A DNA stretch of 64,000 nt from Pseudomonas bubulae. GTDB taxonomy: Bacteria > Pseudomonadota > Gammaproteobacteria > Pseudomonadales > Pseudomonadaceae. Position 1 is the stretch's first letter. Every line of letters starts with the position of its first letter. The position numbers and the translations under genes were made by a program. The stretch spans positions 1,897,001 to 1,961,000 of the forward strand of contig NZ_CP146077.1 of NCBI RefSeq assembly GCF_037023725.1. The letters run 5' to 3'. The notes under the pieces are model-generated. The model was given only the letters and a program-made list of their open reading frames with translations. It ran no database searches and was not told the DNA's origin. Below, one piece after another: positions 20,242 through 30,992 of this stretch.

Positions 20242-20892
20242 ATGGCCACATACGAAATCCTGATTGCCGACGACCATCCACTGTTTCGCAGTGCCCTGCA
20301 CCAGGCCGTGAGCCTGGGTCTGGGTTCTGATGTTCGCCTGGTAGAGGTCGCCAGTATTGCCGAGCTTGAAGCACAGCTGGCGGTAAAGGCAGATTGGGAT
20401 CTGGTACTGCTCGATTTGAACATGCCGGGTGCTTACGGTTTCTCCGGCCTGGTGTTGTTGCGTGGCCAATACCCACAAATTCCGGTGGTGATGGTGTCGG
20501 CCCAGGAAGAAGCCTCGATCATGGTGCGTTCCCGCGAGTTCGGAGCCAGCGGCTTTATTCCGAAATCCAGTTCGCTGGAAGACATCCAGAAGGCCGTACG
20601 TGCCGTACTGGATGGTGATGTGTCATGGCCGCCCCAGGCGTTTGAGGATGTTCAGGTCTCGGCCGAGGCCAAAGCGGCCAGCGAAGGGCTGGCCAGCCTG
20701 ACGCCCCAGCAGTTCCGCGTGCTGACCATGGTCTGCGAAGGTTTGCTGAACAAGCAGATCGCTTATGAGCTAAGCGTTTCCGAGGCAACCATCAAGGCCC
20801 ATGTTACGGCGATTTTCCGCAAGCTGGGGGTTCGCACTCGCACCCAGGCCGCGCTACTCTTGCAGCAACTTGAATCAATTTCGAGTCATTAA
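20242..20892 (+). CDS. erdR: LuxR-type response regulator ErdR
   Basis: A 216-residue NarL/LuxR-family regulator. The receiver domain starts EILIADDHPLFR and has the phosphoacceptor Asp58 in LVLLDLNMPG. The C-terminal helix-turn-helix is LTPQQFRVLTMVCEGLLNKQ to IKAHVTAIFRKLGV (about 153-200). N-terminus and gene order before dgkA match P. aeruginosa ErdR, which takes part in control of ethanol oxidation and acetate metabolism. No sensor kinase is adjacent, as is usual for this orphan regulator. Confidence 0.82.
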   Translation: MATYEILIADDHPLFRSALHQAVSLGLGSDVRLVEVASIAELEAQLAVKADWDLVLLDLNMPGAYGFSGLVLLRGQYPQIPVVMVSAQEEASIMVRSREFGASGFIPKSSSLEDIQKAVRAVLDGDVSWPPQAFEDVQVSAEAKAASEGLASLTPQQFRVLTMVCEGLLNKQIAYELSVSEATIKAHVTAIFRKLGVRTRTQAALLLQQLESISSH

Positions 20893-20967
20893 TCTGCGAA
20901 TCTTCACGCTTTTTTGACGAAGCGTGAACTAGCGTTCCCCTCTCATTTTTTGTGCAGTTGCCTATCT

Positions 20968-21330
20968 ATGTCGCCTTTCAAGGGTAAAACCGGTTTTAAA
21001 CGGATTTTGAATGCTGGCGGTTACTCGCTGGACGGTTTGCGCGCAGCCTTTACGGGCGAGGCGGCTTTTCGGCAGTTGGTGCTGCTCAACGTGATCCTGA
21101 TCCCGCTGAGCTTCTTGCTAAATGTGAGCCGCGTAGAGCGCGCATTGCTGATCGCTGTGTGCCTGCTGGCATTGATTGTCGAGTTGTTGAACTCGGCCAT
21201 TGAAGCGGTGGTTGACCGAATCTCCCTCGACCTTCACCCCTTGTCGAAAAACGCCAAGGACATGGGCAGCGCTGCCCAGTTTGTGGTGCTGACCATGATT
21301 GCCGTGGTGTGGGCAGTGATTCTGCTTTAA
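20968..21330 (+). CDS. dgkA: diacylglycerol kinase DgkA
   Basis: A 120-residue integral membrane kinase that phosphorylates diacylglycerol to phosphatidic acid, recycling the by-product of osmoregulated glucan and LPS decoration. It has an N-terminal amphipathic segment, three membrane helices and the catalytic signature ELLNSAIEAVVDR. The frame opens at 20914, but MSPFKGKTGFKRI at 20968 gives the normal family size. Its stop overlaps the 3' end of the convergent finR by 4 bp. Confidence 0.92.
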   Translation: MSPFKGKTGFKRILNAGGYSLDGLRAAFTGEAAFRQLVLLNVILIPLSFLLNVSRVERALLIAVCLLALIVELLNSAIEAVVDRISLDLHPLSKNAKDMGSAAQFVVLTMIAVVWAVILL

Positions 21331-22253
21331 GCAATAGTCGGCAATACGATCTCGTCGCTGCGCTGAACCCCGGCGGTGAAGGCGCGGCACAGCTCCAGAA
21401 ATTCGCGCATGGCGGATGTCTGATACTTCTTTTTGTGCCAGATAAAGAAGAACTGCCGGGCCAGATCCAGTTCAGGCGTTTCCACTGCCACCAGGCTGCC
21501 GCGCCTGAAAGCGTCACGCAACGCCAGGCGTGAAATGCAGCCAATGCCCAGCCCCGACTCAACGGCGCGCTTGATCGCTTCGGTGTGTTCCAGTTCCAGG
21601 CGAATATTGAGCGACGTTTGATGATGGCGCATGGCCTGGTCGAACGTCAGGCGAGTTCCCGAGCCTTGTTCGCGCAAAATCCAGGCTTCACGGGTCAGCT
21701 CGTCAAGTGTGGCGCGACCACGAGCTGCCAGTGGATGCTGCGGGGCGCAAAACACCACCAGTTCATCCTCGACCCAGCTCTGCACTTCAATATCCGGGTG
21801 GGCGCAATCGCCTTCGATCAGACCCAGATCAATTTCGTAGTGGGCGACTTGTTGCACGATATGAGCCGTGTTCTGAACCACCAGCTTGACCTGACTTTCC
21901 GGGTGCGCCTGCATAAAGCTGCCGATCAGCAGGGTGGCCAGATAGTTGCCGATGGTCAGTGTCGCGCCGACGGTCAATGAGCCAAAACCGGACTTGCCAT
22001 TAAGCAGGTCTTCGATCTCCTTGGCCTGATCCAGTAATGCGACAGCCTGTGGCAGCAATTGCCGGCCCAGTGCGTTGAGACTCAAGCGCTTGCCGGCACG
22101 ATCGAACAGCTGGCAGCTGGTCTGGCGCTCCAGTTCGGTGATCGAGGTACTGGCAGCAGATTGTGAAAGGGCCAACAAGCCGGCAGCGCGAGACACGCTC
22201 TCTTGTTGGGCGACGGCGACGAAAACCTGGAGTTGTCTGAGAGTAAATCGCAT
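21327..22253 (-). CDS. finR: LysR-family regulator FinR
   Basis: A 308-residue LysR regulator. The N-terminal winged helix has FTLRQLQVFVAVAQQESVSR and SQSAASTSITELERQ, followed by a periplasmic-binding-protein-like effector domain. It is divergent from fpr with 117 bp between starts. That is the arrangement of finR and fpr in P. putida, where FinR activates fpr under superoxide stress and low iron or sulfur availability. Assignment rests on this synteny. Confidence 0.8.
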   Translation of the reverse strand: MRFTLRQLQVFVAVAQQESVSRAAGLLALSQSAASTSITELERQTSCQLFDRAGKRLSLNALGRQLLPQAVALLDQAKEIEDLLNGKSGFGSLTVGATLTIGNYLATLLIGSFMQAHPESQVKLVVQNTAHIVQQVAHYEIDLGLIEGDCAHPDIEVQSWVEDELVVFCAPQHPLAARGRATLDELTREAWILREQGSGTRLTFDQAMRHHQTSLNIRLELEHTEAIKRAVESGLGIGCISRLALRDAFRRGSLVAVETPELDLARQFFFIWHKKKYQTSAMREFLELCRAFTAGVQRSDEIVLPTIA

Positions 22254-22370
22254 ATCGATATAACCGATAACCCTTATCTTGATAATTCAGTTAACAGATA
22301 TTGTCGCCGCCATTAGAATGCTGTGCAATCGCGCCCATAGTCAGCGCAGGCGAATTTAGGAGCCCCGTAC

Positions 22371-23150
22371 ATGAGCAACATGAACCACGAACGTGTCCTC
22401 AGTGTTCATCACTGGAACGACACCCTGTTCAGCTTCAAGTGTACCCGTGACCCGGGCTTGCGCTTCGAGAACGGTCAGTTCGTGATGATCGGCCTGCAAC
22501 AGCCCAATGGCCGTCCGCTTATGCGTGCCTACTCGATTGCCAGCCCGAACTGGGAAGAGCATCTGGAGTTCTTCAGCATCAAGGTGCCTGATGGCCCGCT
22601 GACCTCCCAGTTGCAGCACTTGAAGGAAGGCGACGAGATCATCATCAGCAAAAAACCTACGGGGACGCTGGTGCTGGACGACTTGAAGCCGGGCAAGCAT
22701 CTGTATCTGCTCAGCACCGGCACCGGTCTGGCGCCCTTTATGAGCGTTATCCAGGATCCGGAAACCTACGAGCGTTTCGAAAAAGTGATCCTGTGCCACG
22801 GTGTGCGTTACGTCAATGAAGTCGCTTACCGCGAATTCATTACCGAGCACCTGCCGCAGAACGAATTCTTCGGCGAAGCGCTGCGTGAAAAGCTGATCTA
22901 CTACCCGACCGTGACCCGCGAGCCATTCGAGAATGAAGGCCGCCTGACCGATCTGATGCGCAGCGGCAAGCTGTTCAGCGATATCGGTCTGCCGCCGATC
23001 AACCCGCAGGACGACCGTGCCATGTTGTGCGGCAGCCCGAGCATGCTCGACGAGACCAGCGAAGTGCTTAACAGCTTCGGCCTGAAAGTTTCGCCACGCA
23101 TGCGTGAGCCGGGTGATTACCTGATCGAGCGTGCTTTCGTCGAGAAGTAA
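22371..23150 (+). CDS. fpr: ferredoxin/flavodoxin-NADP+ reductase
   Basis: A 259-residue FNR of the bacterial subclass. The FAD-binding motif is RAYSIASPNW (52-61) and the NADP-binding loop is STGTGLAPFMSV. The C-terminal end EPGDYLIERAFVEK is typical. It moves electrons between NADPH and ferredoxin or flavodoxin in redox stress and Fe-S assembly. AGGAGCCC lies before the ATG. Regulation by the divergent FinR is expected. Confidence 0.94.
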   Translation: MSNMNHERVLSVHHWNDTLFSFKCTRDPGLRFENGQFVMIGLQQPNGRPLMRAYSIASPNWEEHLEFFSIKVPDGPLTSQLQHLKEGDEIIISKKPTGTLVLDDLKPGKHLYLLSTGTGLAPFMSVIQDPETYERFEKVILCHGVRYVNEVAYREFITEHLPQNEFFGEALREKLIYYPTVTREPFENEGRLTDLMRSGKLFSDIGLPPINPQDDRAMLCGSPSMLDETSEVLNSFGLKVSPRMREPGDYLIERAFVEK

Positions 23151-23170
23151 CAAGCGCAGATCGATACAAA

Positions 23171-23260
23171 TGTGGGAGCGGGCTTGCCCGCGATTGTGGA
23201 GTCTCAGCCACCGCATGGGTGACTGACAGGCCGTAATCGCGAGCAAGCCCGCTCCCACAT
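23171..23260. repeat. REPIN
   Basis: TGTGGGAGCGGGCTTGCCCG and an inverted copy ending GAGCAAGCCCGCTCCCACA enclose about 45 bp, directly after fpr and before the convergent trmO. Confidence 0.87.
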
Positions 23261-23271
23261 TGCGTTTCAGG

Positions 23272-23967
23272 TCACGGCTTGGGAATCACCTCAAGCACAC
23301 GGATCAAACCAGGCTCGGGGTAATGCCAGCGTACATCCAGATCCCAGAACTGCGCGCCGTATTCTCGTTCGGCTGTGGGCGTCTGGTAAGCAGGGCGTGG
23401 ATCTTGCGCCAGGCATTGCTCGATCAGCTCCACCAGCGGCTCCTGAAGGCGCAGGGCTTCCCTGTGGGCCTGTTGCAGGGCGCTGTCGGCCCATTGCACG
23501 GGGATCAATACCGGTGCGGCGCTGGCCATGCCATTGCTGGCATCGCTGATGATATCGGCGTAGGGCACATAGGGTTTGATATCCAGAATCGGCGTGCCGT
23601 CGAGCAGGTCGATGCCGGAAATCCACAGGCGATTGGCTTCTACCTTGTCCAGCTTGACCACTGACTGGCCGATGCCGTTCGGGCGATGGGTGGCGCGGGT
23701 GGCAAACACGCCCATCGACTTGTTGCCGCCCAGGCGTGGCGGGCGCACCTTGAGGCGAGGCTTGTCTTCAAGTGCCTGATGAAACACAAACAGCAACCAG
23801 ACATGGCTGACCTGCTCCAGGCCCTGCACCGCATCGCCCTGGTCAAAGGGTGCGACCAGTTCCAGCACGCCACGGGCGGCCGGTGCCAGTTGTGGCTGGC
23901 GCGGGATGGCGAACTTCTCCTTGAAGCAGGAGCGCACAAAGCCGATGGGGGAGACGGTGTAGGGCAT
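23272..23967 (-). CDS. trmO: tRNA (N6-threonylcarbamoyladenosine(37)-N6)-methyltransferase TrmO
   Basis: A 231-residue member of the TsaA/VirR (UPF0066) family. The family block QVSHVWLLFVFHQ and the signature GVFATRATHRPNGIGQSV are present, as is GTPILDIKPYVPYAD. It methylates t6A37 of tRNA-Thr using SAM and improves ACC decoding. The C-terminal domain is complete. It is isolated between two REPINs on the minus strand. Confidence 0.9.
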   Translation of the reverse strand: MPYTVSPIGFVRSCFKEKFAIPRQPQLAPAARGVLELVAPFDQGDAVQGLEQVSHVWLLFVFHQALEDKPRLKVRPPRLGGNKSMGVFATRATHRPNGIGQSVVKLDKVEANRLWISGIDLLDGTPILDIKPYVPYADIISDASNGMASAAPVLIPVQWADSALQQAHREALRLQEPLVELIEQCLAQDPRPAYQTPTAEREYGAQFWDLDVRWHYPEPGLIRVLEVIPKP

Positions 23968-24002
23968 GGGAGATATCGGGCTGGTGGGTCAGAACAGGCT
24001 CT

Positions 24003-24090
24003 TGTGGGAGCGGGCTTGCTCGCGATTCAGACGGCTCGGTCAATCTGAATCACTGCGGTGCTGCTATCGCGAGCAAGCCCGCTCCCACAG
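24003..24090. repeat. REPIN
   Basis: TGTGGGAGCGGGCTTGCTCG is mirrored by CGAGCAAGCCCGCTCCCACA about 45 bp later, between the YehS-like gene and trmO. Confidence 0.87.
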
Positions 24091-24101
24091 GAGGTGTGTA
24101 T

Positions 24102-24563
24102 TCAGTCGCGAACGCGCAGGGTCAGGCCCTTGAGGAAGTTGCGTAGCAACTGGTCGCCACAGGTGCGGTAGTTGGTGTGGCCGAACTTGCGGAACAGGGC
24201 GCTCAGCTCGGGCTTGGACACCGGGAAGCCCGCAGCCTTGAGGATGGCGTGCATGTCGTCTTCCTTCAGTTCGAAGGCCACACGCAGTTTTTTCAGAATA
24301 ATGTTGTTGGTCACCGGCAGCTCGACCGGCATTGGCGCACGGCTTTCGTCCTTGCCGCGCTTGAAGATCACCAGGCCATCCAGGAAGTGCGCCATCACGT
24401 CGTCAGGGCAACGTACAAAACCTTCTTCTTCGTCTTTTTTCAGGTAGGTCAGTACATCTTCCTTGGTAACTTCCAGGCCACCAAGCTTGATGATTTCGAC
24501 AACCTTGTTGTCGCTGATGTCGAGCATGTAGCGCACGCTGCGCAGTACGTCGTTATGAATCAT
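24102..24563 (-). CDS. yehS: DUF1456 (YehS-like) protein
   Basis: A 153-residue protein made of two similar helical repeats of about 65 residues. The first contains NDVLRSVRYMLDISD and the second NIILKKLRVAFELKE, each ending with a DxLxxFLxGL pattern. This is the DUF1456/YehS family of unknown function. The frame is open to 24677, but MIHNDVLRSVRY at 24563 is the conserved N-terminus and avoids overlap with the upstream gene. No catalytic residues can be proposed; acidic and basic helices suggest a nucleic-acid or protein binder. Confidence 0.8.
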   Translation of the reverse strand: MIHNDVLRSVRYMLDISDNKVVEIIKLGGLEVTKEDVLTYLKKDEEEGFVRCPDDVMAHFLDGLVIFKRGKDESRAPMPVELPVTNNIILKKLRVAFELKEDDMHAILKAAGFPVSKPELSALFRKFGHTNYRTCGDQLLRNFLKGLTLRVRD

Positions 24564-24643
24564 TTGGGTAATCCTGATATTCAGCAGTGAGCACCGCAGG
24601 CATTGCTGCGGTGTCGAAATGTTCGGGGTAGGGCTGTAAGTCG

Positions 24644-25354
24644 TTAGAACTTTTCTTTGGCGCTCATATAGCGCCATTGGCCTACGGGCAATTTGCCCAT
24701 CGACACGCCGCCGATACGAATCCGGCGCATGGAAATCACGGTCAGGCCTACCGCCTGGCAGAACAGGGCAATCACACCTGGTTGCGGATTTTTCATCGCA
24801 AAACGCAGGCGGTTTTCACTCTGCCAGCTGGCCTTGACCGCAGGCAGCTCGCGACCCTTGTAGGTCATGCCGTGGTTGAGACGGTTCAGACCGTGGGGGG
24901 CCATTTCGCCAGAGACCTCGACCACGTATTCCTGCTCGATCTTGCTGGCATCGGCCGTCAGCTTGCGCACGATCTTCCAGTCCTGGGTAAACACCAGCAG
25001 GCCGCTGGCGTTGGCTTGCAGCTCATTGCCAACGCTCAGGCGCAGGAAGTGGCCCTTGAGCGGGCGCTTGCCGAAGCGGTGTTCTTCGCTCAGGGTGTCC
25101 GGGCCGATCAACGCCATGGCGCTGTCGGTATCCAGGCCCGCCGGGGCGTTGAGCAAAATGGTCACAGGCTCGGGCGCGGTGGCCTTGGCTTCAGGGTCCA
25201 GCTCGACTTTCTGGTTGTCGACCTTGAACTGTGGCTCGTCGATGACTTCGCCATCTACCGTGACCCAGCCACCTTCAATGAACAGTTCGGCCTCACGGCG
25301 GGAGCAGCCGACGAGTTCGATGAGGCGTTTGGAGAGACGTATCGGTTCAGACAT
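24644..25354 (-). CDS. RsuA/RluF-family pseudouridine-synthase-like protein with altered catalytic motif
   Basis: A 236-residue protein. An N-terminal S4 RNA-binding domain (about 5-50, RLSKRLIELVGCSRREAELF) precedes a RsuA/RluB/E/F-type synthase domain. Active members carry a GRLDxxTxGL motif whose Asp attacks uridine. Here the aligned segment is GNELQANASGLLVFTQD (109-125), with Gln113 at the Asp position and Glu111 at the Arg position. The fold appears complete, including the C-terminal RIRIGGVSMGKLPVGQWR block. It may bind rRNA without catalysis, or use another residue. The alignment is by eye with one extra residue before the motif. Confidence 0.75.
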   Translation of the reverse strand: MSEPIRLSKRLIELVGCSRREAELFIEGGWVTVDGEVIDEPQFKVDNQKVELDPEAKATAPEPVTILLNAPAGLDTDSAMALIGPDTLSEEHRFGKRPLKGHFLRLSVGNELQANASGLLVFTQDWKIVRKLTADASKIEQEYVVEVSGEMAPHGLNRLNHGMTYKGRELPAVKASWQSENRLRFAMKNPQPGVIALFCQAVGLTVISMRRIRIGGVSMGKLPVGQWRYMSAKEKF

Positions 25355-25425
25355 GACAGGGGCCGTAAAGGAATTGGGCGGCTATTGTACCCGCCTGGCG
25401 CCGGTTAAGCCCGGCAACATTTGCC

Positions 25426-25890
25426 TTATGCACGTGCTGGGCGTTTATACCGCAGGTGCAGCAGGGGATAGGGCTGGCCCATGCCGTCTTTTTCGCAGCG
25501 CCCGATCACCTCAAACCCCTGTTTGAGGTAAAAGCCGATGGCTTGCGAGTTTTGCTCATTGACGTCGAGGCGTTCGGCATTCAGTTCATTGATGGCGAAC
25601 ATTAACAGGCACTTGCCGATGCCTTGCCCCCGGTAATCCGGGTGAACAAACAGCATTTCAACCTTGCCGGCCGCGACTCCGGCAAAGCCGGTAATGCGTT
25701 TGCTGACCGGGTCCTTGCAGCAGATCAGCATGACGGCGTCCAGATATTGGTCTTTGACCAGGCCGCGCAGAAGTTGAATATAGCTGTCAGGTAAAAAATC
25801 ATGGGTGGCACGAACAGATGCTTCCCATACGTCGGTTAGTTCGGCGAAGTCCGTAAGACGTGGGGTATGAATGACCCATTGTTGTTGCAT
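25426..25890 (-). CDS. GNAT-family N-acetyltransferase
   Basis: A 154-residue acetyltransferase. The acetyl-CoA binding motif is VHPDYRGQGIGKCLLMFAINEL, followed by DVNEQNSQAIGFYLKQGF, the usual motif B. It resembles the YjaB/YiaC group. The substrate is unknown and context gives no hint. Confidence 0.82.
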   Translation of the reverse strand: MQQQWVIHTPRLTDFAELTDVWEASVRATHDFLPDSYIQLLRGLVKDQYLDAVMLICCKDPVSKRITGFAGVAAGKVEMLFVHPDYRGQGIGKCLLMFAINELNAERLDVNEQNSQAIGFYLKQGFEVIGRCEKDGMGQPYPLLHLRYKRPARA

Positions 25891-25943
25891 CGAGCGTGTC
25901 TCCTGACACAGGTGTGGAAGGCAATGGGTTTACGATAGCCGTA

Positions 25944-25981
25944 AAAAAAGCCCTGGCGCGAGAGCGGCAGGGCTTTTTGCG
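25944..25981 (-). terminator. rho-independent terminator downstream of rimO
   Basis: Read on the minus strand, a GCAAAAAGCCCTG arm pairs with CAGGGCTTTTTTT across a short G/C-rich loop, starting about 15 bp after the rimO stop. Confidence 0.85.
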
Positions 25982-25994
25982 AGGCAGTCGCGAA

Positions 25995-27335
<1,341 letters not shown>

Positions 27336-27639
27336 GGCGAACCTCGGTATGTAGTGACGTTACATGCCCGTAAAGGCTGCACGACGAACGGGCGCTTATT
27401 GCGCCTCTGATCAAAAAAAGTGCGCAATTTTAGCTATGGTCAACGCACTTGACCAGCGTTATACGGGGATTTGCGACGAGTGCTGCGCTATGCTGCGCGC
27501 CGTTGCGAAAGCAGGGTTTTTAACTAACGTGATTTTGTAGGCAGGAGCCGTAGCTAACACTCGGGAAATCAGCGCATGCTGCTGATCAAATGTAGCGCAA
27601 GCCATTAAGAAACGCGGTCAATGGTCGTAGGAGTGGTTG
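27336..27639. other. 304-bp divergent intergenic region rimO-kup
   Basis: The region must hold the promoters of both rimO and kup. I could not identify a convincing sigma-70 pair, riboswitch or operator, nor a small gene. Confidence 0.4.
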
Positions 27640-29541
27640 ATGGGGCAGGCAAGCAGTCAGGCGGCAGAAGACGGTCACTCGAAGGCCAAGCCTATCGGGA
27701 TGCTGGTTGCAGCGGTCGGAGTGGTGTACGGCGATATCGGTACCAGCCCGTTGTACACCCTCAAAGAGGTGTTTTCCGGCGGCTATGGTGTGCAGGTCAA
27801 CCATGACGGTGTCTTCGGTATTTTGGCGCTGATTCTTTGGTCGCTGATCTGGGTGGTCTCGATCAAGTACGTGCTGTTTATCCTGCGCGCCGACAACGAA
27901 GGGGAGGGTGGCATCATGGCCCTGACCGCACTGGCCAGGCGTGCGGCGTCGCCTTATCCGAAGTTGCGTTCGGTGCTGGTGATCCTGGGGTTGATCGGTG
28001 CGGCACTGTTTTACGGCGACAGCATGATTACCCCGGCGATCTCGGTGCTATCCGCCGTAGAAGGGCTTGAGCTGGCATTCGACGGCCTGGAGCATTGGGT
28101 CGTGCCGCTGGCCTTGATTGTGCTGGTGCTGCTGTTTTTGATTCAGCGCCATGGCACGGCCAGTATCGGCAAGCTGTTCGGGCCAGTCATGGTGGTGTGG
28201 TTTGTGGTGCTGGGCGGCCTGGGGATCCACGGTATCGTTCAGCACCCTGAAGTGCTCAATGCGCTGAACCCGCTATGGGGCGTGCGGTTCTTTGTTTCTC
28301 ACCCTGGCATGGGCGTTGCCATTCTGGGTGCCGTGGTGCTGGCGCTGACCGGCGCCGAGGCACTGTATGCCGATATGGGCCACTTTGGTCGCAAGCCGAT
28401 TGCCCGGGCCTGGTTCATCCTGGTGTTGCCCGCGCTGGTGCTCAACTACTTTGGCCAGGGCGCCTTGCTGCTGGAAAATCCTGAGGCGGCGCGCAACCCG
28501 TTCTATCTGCTGGCGCCGGCCTGGGCGTTGATACCTTTGGTCGGGCTGGCCACGCTGGCGACGGTGATTGCCTCCCAGGCCGTGATTTCCGGAGCCTTCT
28601 CCCTGACCCATCAGGCAATTCAGCTGGGTTATATCCCGCGCATGCATATCCAGCACACCTCAAGCGCCGAACAGGGCCAGATCTACATTGGCGCGGTGAA
28701 CTGGTCGCTGATGGTCGGGGTGATTTTGCTGGTGCTGGGCTTTGAGTCTTCGGGTGCCCTGGCTTCGGCTTATGGGGTGGCGGTCACAGGGACCATGCTG
28801 ATTACCAGTATTCTGGTGTCGGCAGTGATGTTGCTGTTGTGGAAGTGGCCACCTGTTCTGGCCGTGCCCGTGTTGATCGGCTTTTTGCTGGTGGACGGTC
28901 TGTTCTTTATTGCCAACGTGCCGAAAATCTTCCAGGGCGGGGCGTTTCCGGTGCTGGCGGGCATAGTGCTGTTTGTCCTGATGACCACCTGGCGCCGCGG
29001 CAAGCAACTACTGGTGGACCGTCTTGACGAAAGCGCGCTGCCACTGCCGCTGTTTATCAGCAGCATCCGGGTACAGCCGCCGCATCGGGTGAAGGGGACG
29101 GCGGTGTTTCTGACCGCGCGCCCGGATGCCGTGCCTCATGCGCTGTTGCACAACTTGCTGCACAACCAGGTGCTGCACGAGCAGGTGGTATTGCTGACGG
29201 TGGTCAACGAAGACTCGCCGCGAGTGCCCGCTTCGCGACGGTTCGAGGTGGACGCCTATGGTGACGGGTTCTTCCGGGTGATCCTGCACTTTGGCTTTAT
29301 GGATGAACCGGATGTGCCTGATGCGTTGAAGCTGTGCCATCTTGATGAGCTGGATTTCAGCCCGATGCGCACCACTTACTTCCTTAGCCGTGAGACAGTG
29401 ATTACCTCCAAACTGGTGGGTATGGCGCGTTGGCGTGAAGCCTTGTTCGCCTTTATGCTCAAGAATGCCAACAGCAACCTGCGCTTCTTCAAGCTGCCGG
29501 TTAACCGGGTGATTGAGCTGGGGACGCAGGTCGAGATGTAA
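27640..29541 (+). CDS. kup: low-affinity potassium transporter Kup
   Basis: A 633-residue KUP/HAK/KT-family K+ uptake protein. About twelve membrane helices are followed by a cytoplasmic C-terminal domain of about 180 residues. The family signature [20 protein letters not shown] is near residue 25. FFLSREtV-type motifs appear in the C-terminal domain ([11 protein letters not shown]). ATG at 27640 is chosen over the adjacent TTG because TAGGAG precedes it at normal distance. A strong terminator follows. Confidence 0.95.
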   Translation: MGQASSQAAEDGHSKAKPIGMLVAAVGVVYGDIGTSPLYTLKEVFSGGYGVQVNHDGVFGILALILWSLIWVVSIKYVLFILRADNEGEGGIMALTALARRAASPYPKLRSVLVILGLIGAALFYGDSMITPAISVLSAVEGLELAFDGLEHWVVPLALIVLVLLFLIQRHGTASIGKLFGPVMVVWFVVLGGLGIHGIVQHPEVLNALNPLWGVRFFVSHPGMGVAILGAVVLALTGAEALYADMGHFGRKPIARAWFILVLPALVLNYFGQGALLLENPEAARNPFYLLAPAWALIPLVGLATLATVIASQAVISGAFSLTHQAIQLGYIPRMHIQHTSSAEQGQIYIGAVNWSLMVGVILLVLGFESSGALASAYGVAVTGTMLITSILVSAVMLLLWKWPPVLAVPVLIGFLLVDGLFFIANVPKIFQGGAFPVLAGIVLFVLMTTWRRGKQLLVDRLDESALPLPLFISSIRVQPPHRVKGTAVFLTARPDAVPHALLHNLLHNQVLHEQVVLLTVVNEDSPRVPASRRFEVDAYGDGFFRVILHFGFMDEPDVPDALKLCHLDELDFSPMRTTYFLSRETVITSKLVGMARWREALFAFMLKNANSNLRFFKLPVNRVIELGTQVEM

Positions 29542-29556
29542 ACCCGTCCAGGCGCA

Positions 29557-29596
29557 ATAAAAAAGCCCCGGCTCGCGAGAGTCGGGGCTTTTTTGG
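29557..29596 (+). terminator. rho-independent terminator of kup
   Basis: AAAAGCCCCG pairs with CGGGGCTTTT across a short loop, followed by a T run, about 15 bp after the kup stop. Confidence 0.9.
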
Positions 29597-29615
29597 TTAA
29601 GCCGGGGCCTGTAAC

Positions 29616-29702
29616 TGTGGGAGCGGGCTTGCTCGCGATGCAGGCGGCTCGGTGTATCTGGTAGATCGAGTCGTTGCTATCGCGGGCAAGCCCGCTCCCA
29701 CA
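29616..29702. repeat. REPIN
   Basis: TGTGGGAGCGGGCTTGCTCG and the inverted GCGGGCAAGCCCGCTCCCACA enclose about 45 bp between convergent kup and the VirJ-like gene. Confidence 0.87.
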
Positions 29703-29711
29703 AAGGCTGAC

Positions 29712-30992
29712 TTATTGGGCCGTCGCCTGATGTTTCTTGATCAGGTCCACCAGGCGCTGGGCGAGGGCCGGGTAATTCTCGTCGAAGTGATGGCCGCCGG
29801 GCAGCTTGAGGCTTTCGCCGACCGCGGTCTTGGCAGTGCAGCCGCTTTCATCGACTTCTTCTGCGCCATAGATGCACACGACTTTACTGGCTGGCAGCTT
29901 GGACATTTCTTCGCCGGTATCCGCTTCTGCGCCAGCCTTGCCCAGCCAGCCATCGACATGGATCTCAAAACTGCCGCTGCGGGCAAAGGCCAGCAGCATG
30001 ATCGAGTCGACACGCTTTTGCTCCGCTTCAGGCAGGCGGTTGTAGGTGGCCGGCAAAACATCTGCACCAAACGAATAGCCCACCAGTACAAAGCGCTGGG
30101 TGCCCCATTTTTGCCGGTAGTGCTGCATCAGCTCGGTGAGGTCGGTGGCGCTTTGCTCGGGGGTCTTGTGCTGCCAGTAGTAGCGCAGCATGTCGATGCC
30201 CACCACCGGGTAGCCGATCTTGGCCATCTCGCCCGCCACGTCACGGTCCAGATCCCGCCAGCCTCCATCACCGGAGAGGAACAGGGTCACGGTGCTGTTT
30301 TGCTGGCCGGCAGGTACTTCGACCACCGGCATGCTCAGCCCGCCGTTTTCATCGCCCACCAGGATTTTGCGCAGCTCGTTGCTCAGGACTTGTGGGTAGT
30401 GAATGTCGTAGTCGCTGATGCTGGTCTGCGCATTCGGTTGATCGCGTACAAAAGCCGCGCTCGGGTCATCAGGGTTGTCGTTCCAGGCCACCAGCCAGTT
30501 ACCGTGGGTGGCAGTTTTCGGAACGGGCAGTGTGCAGCCGGGTTCTTCCAGCTTGAAACCCACCGATACGGCTTGCGCCTTGTCGTTGGTTTGCGCGGCC
30601 AGCCAGCGCCAGGCCAGAGTGGCCCCAGGGCCTATGCCGCTGACCAGGGTTGCAGGCCCCTTGAGCTGCTGTAGCGCGGTTTGCAGTGCTTGCTGTTGCA
30701 GGGTGCAGTCGTCCTTGGGCAGGATCACTTGCACCAGTTGCGCCTTGCCTGCGCGGCTGAGGGCCATGAGTTGCTTGTCGTTCAGGGCTTCTTCGGCCGG
30801 AGTGGCAATCACCACCCGGGCCTGGGCTCTCTGTCCGGGTGTGACCCTGGTCAGGGTCGAGCCATCGCTCTGGCCCAGGTGTTCAATCGTCGGTTCCGGA
30901 GCCGGGCGATTCCACCACCAATAGCCGCCTGCTGCCAGGGCGACCAGAACTATCAAGGCAAGCAACAAAAACCGCCAGGAACGATGTTTCAT
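29712..30992 (-). CDS. VirJ/AcvB-family aminoacyl-phosphatidylglycerol hydrolase
   Basis: A 426-residue protein with an N-terminal membrane anchor (LLLALIVLVALAAGGYWWW) and a periplasmic alpha/beta-hydrolase (VirJ) domain. SGDGGWRDLDRDVAGEM marks the domain and GYSFGADVLPATYNRLP holds the nucleophile Ser. P. aeruginosa PA0919, next to its mprF-type gene, hydrolyses alanyl-phosphatidylglycerol. The gene here follows mprF and shares one base with its stop (TAATG), so translation coupling and the same role are likely. The substrate (alanyl- or lysyl-) is inferred. Sometimes labelled virulence factor only because of Agrobacterium VirJ. Confidence 0.83.
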   Translation of the reverse strand: MKHRSWRFLLLALIVLVALAAGGYWWWNRPAPEPTIEHLGQSDGSTLTRVTPGQRAQARVVIATPAEEALNDKQLMALSRAGKAQLVQVILPKDDCTLQQQALQTALQQLKGPATLVSGIGPGATLAWRWLAAQTNDKAQAVSVGFKLEEPGCTLPVPKTATHGNWLVAWNDNPDDPSAAFVRDQPNAQTSISDYDIHYPQVLSNELRKILVGDENGGLSMPVVEVPAGQQNSTVTLFLSGDGGWRDLDRDVAGEMAKIGYPVVGIDMLRYYWQHKTPEQSATDLTELMQHYRQKWGTQRFVLVGYSFGADVLPATYNRLPEAEQKRVDSIMLLAFARSGSFEIHVDGWLGKAGAEADTGEEMSKLPASKVVCIYGAEEVDESGCTAKTAVGESLKLPGGHHFDENYPALAQRLVDLIKKHQATAQ

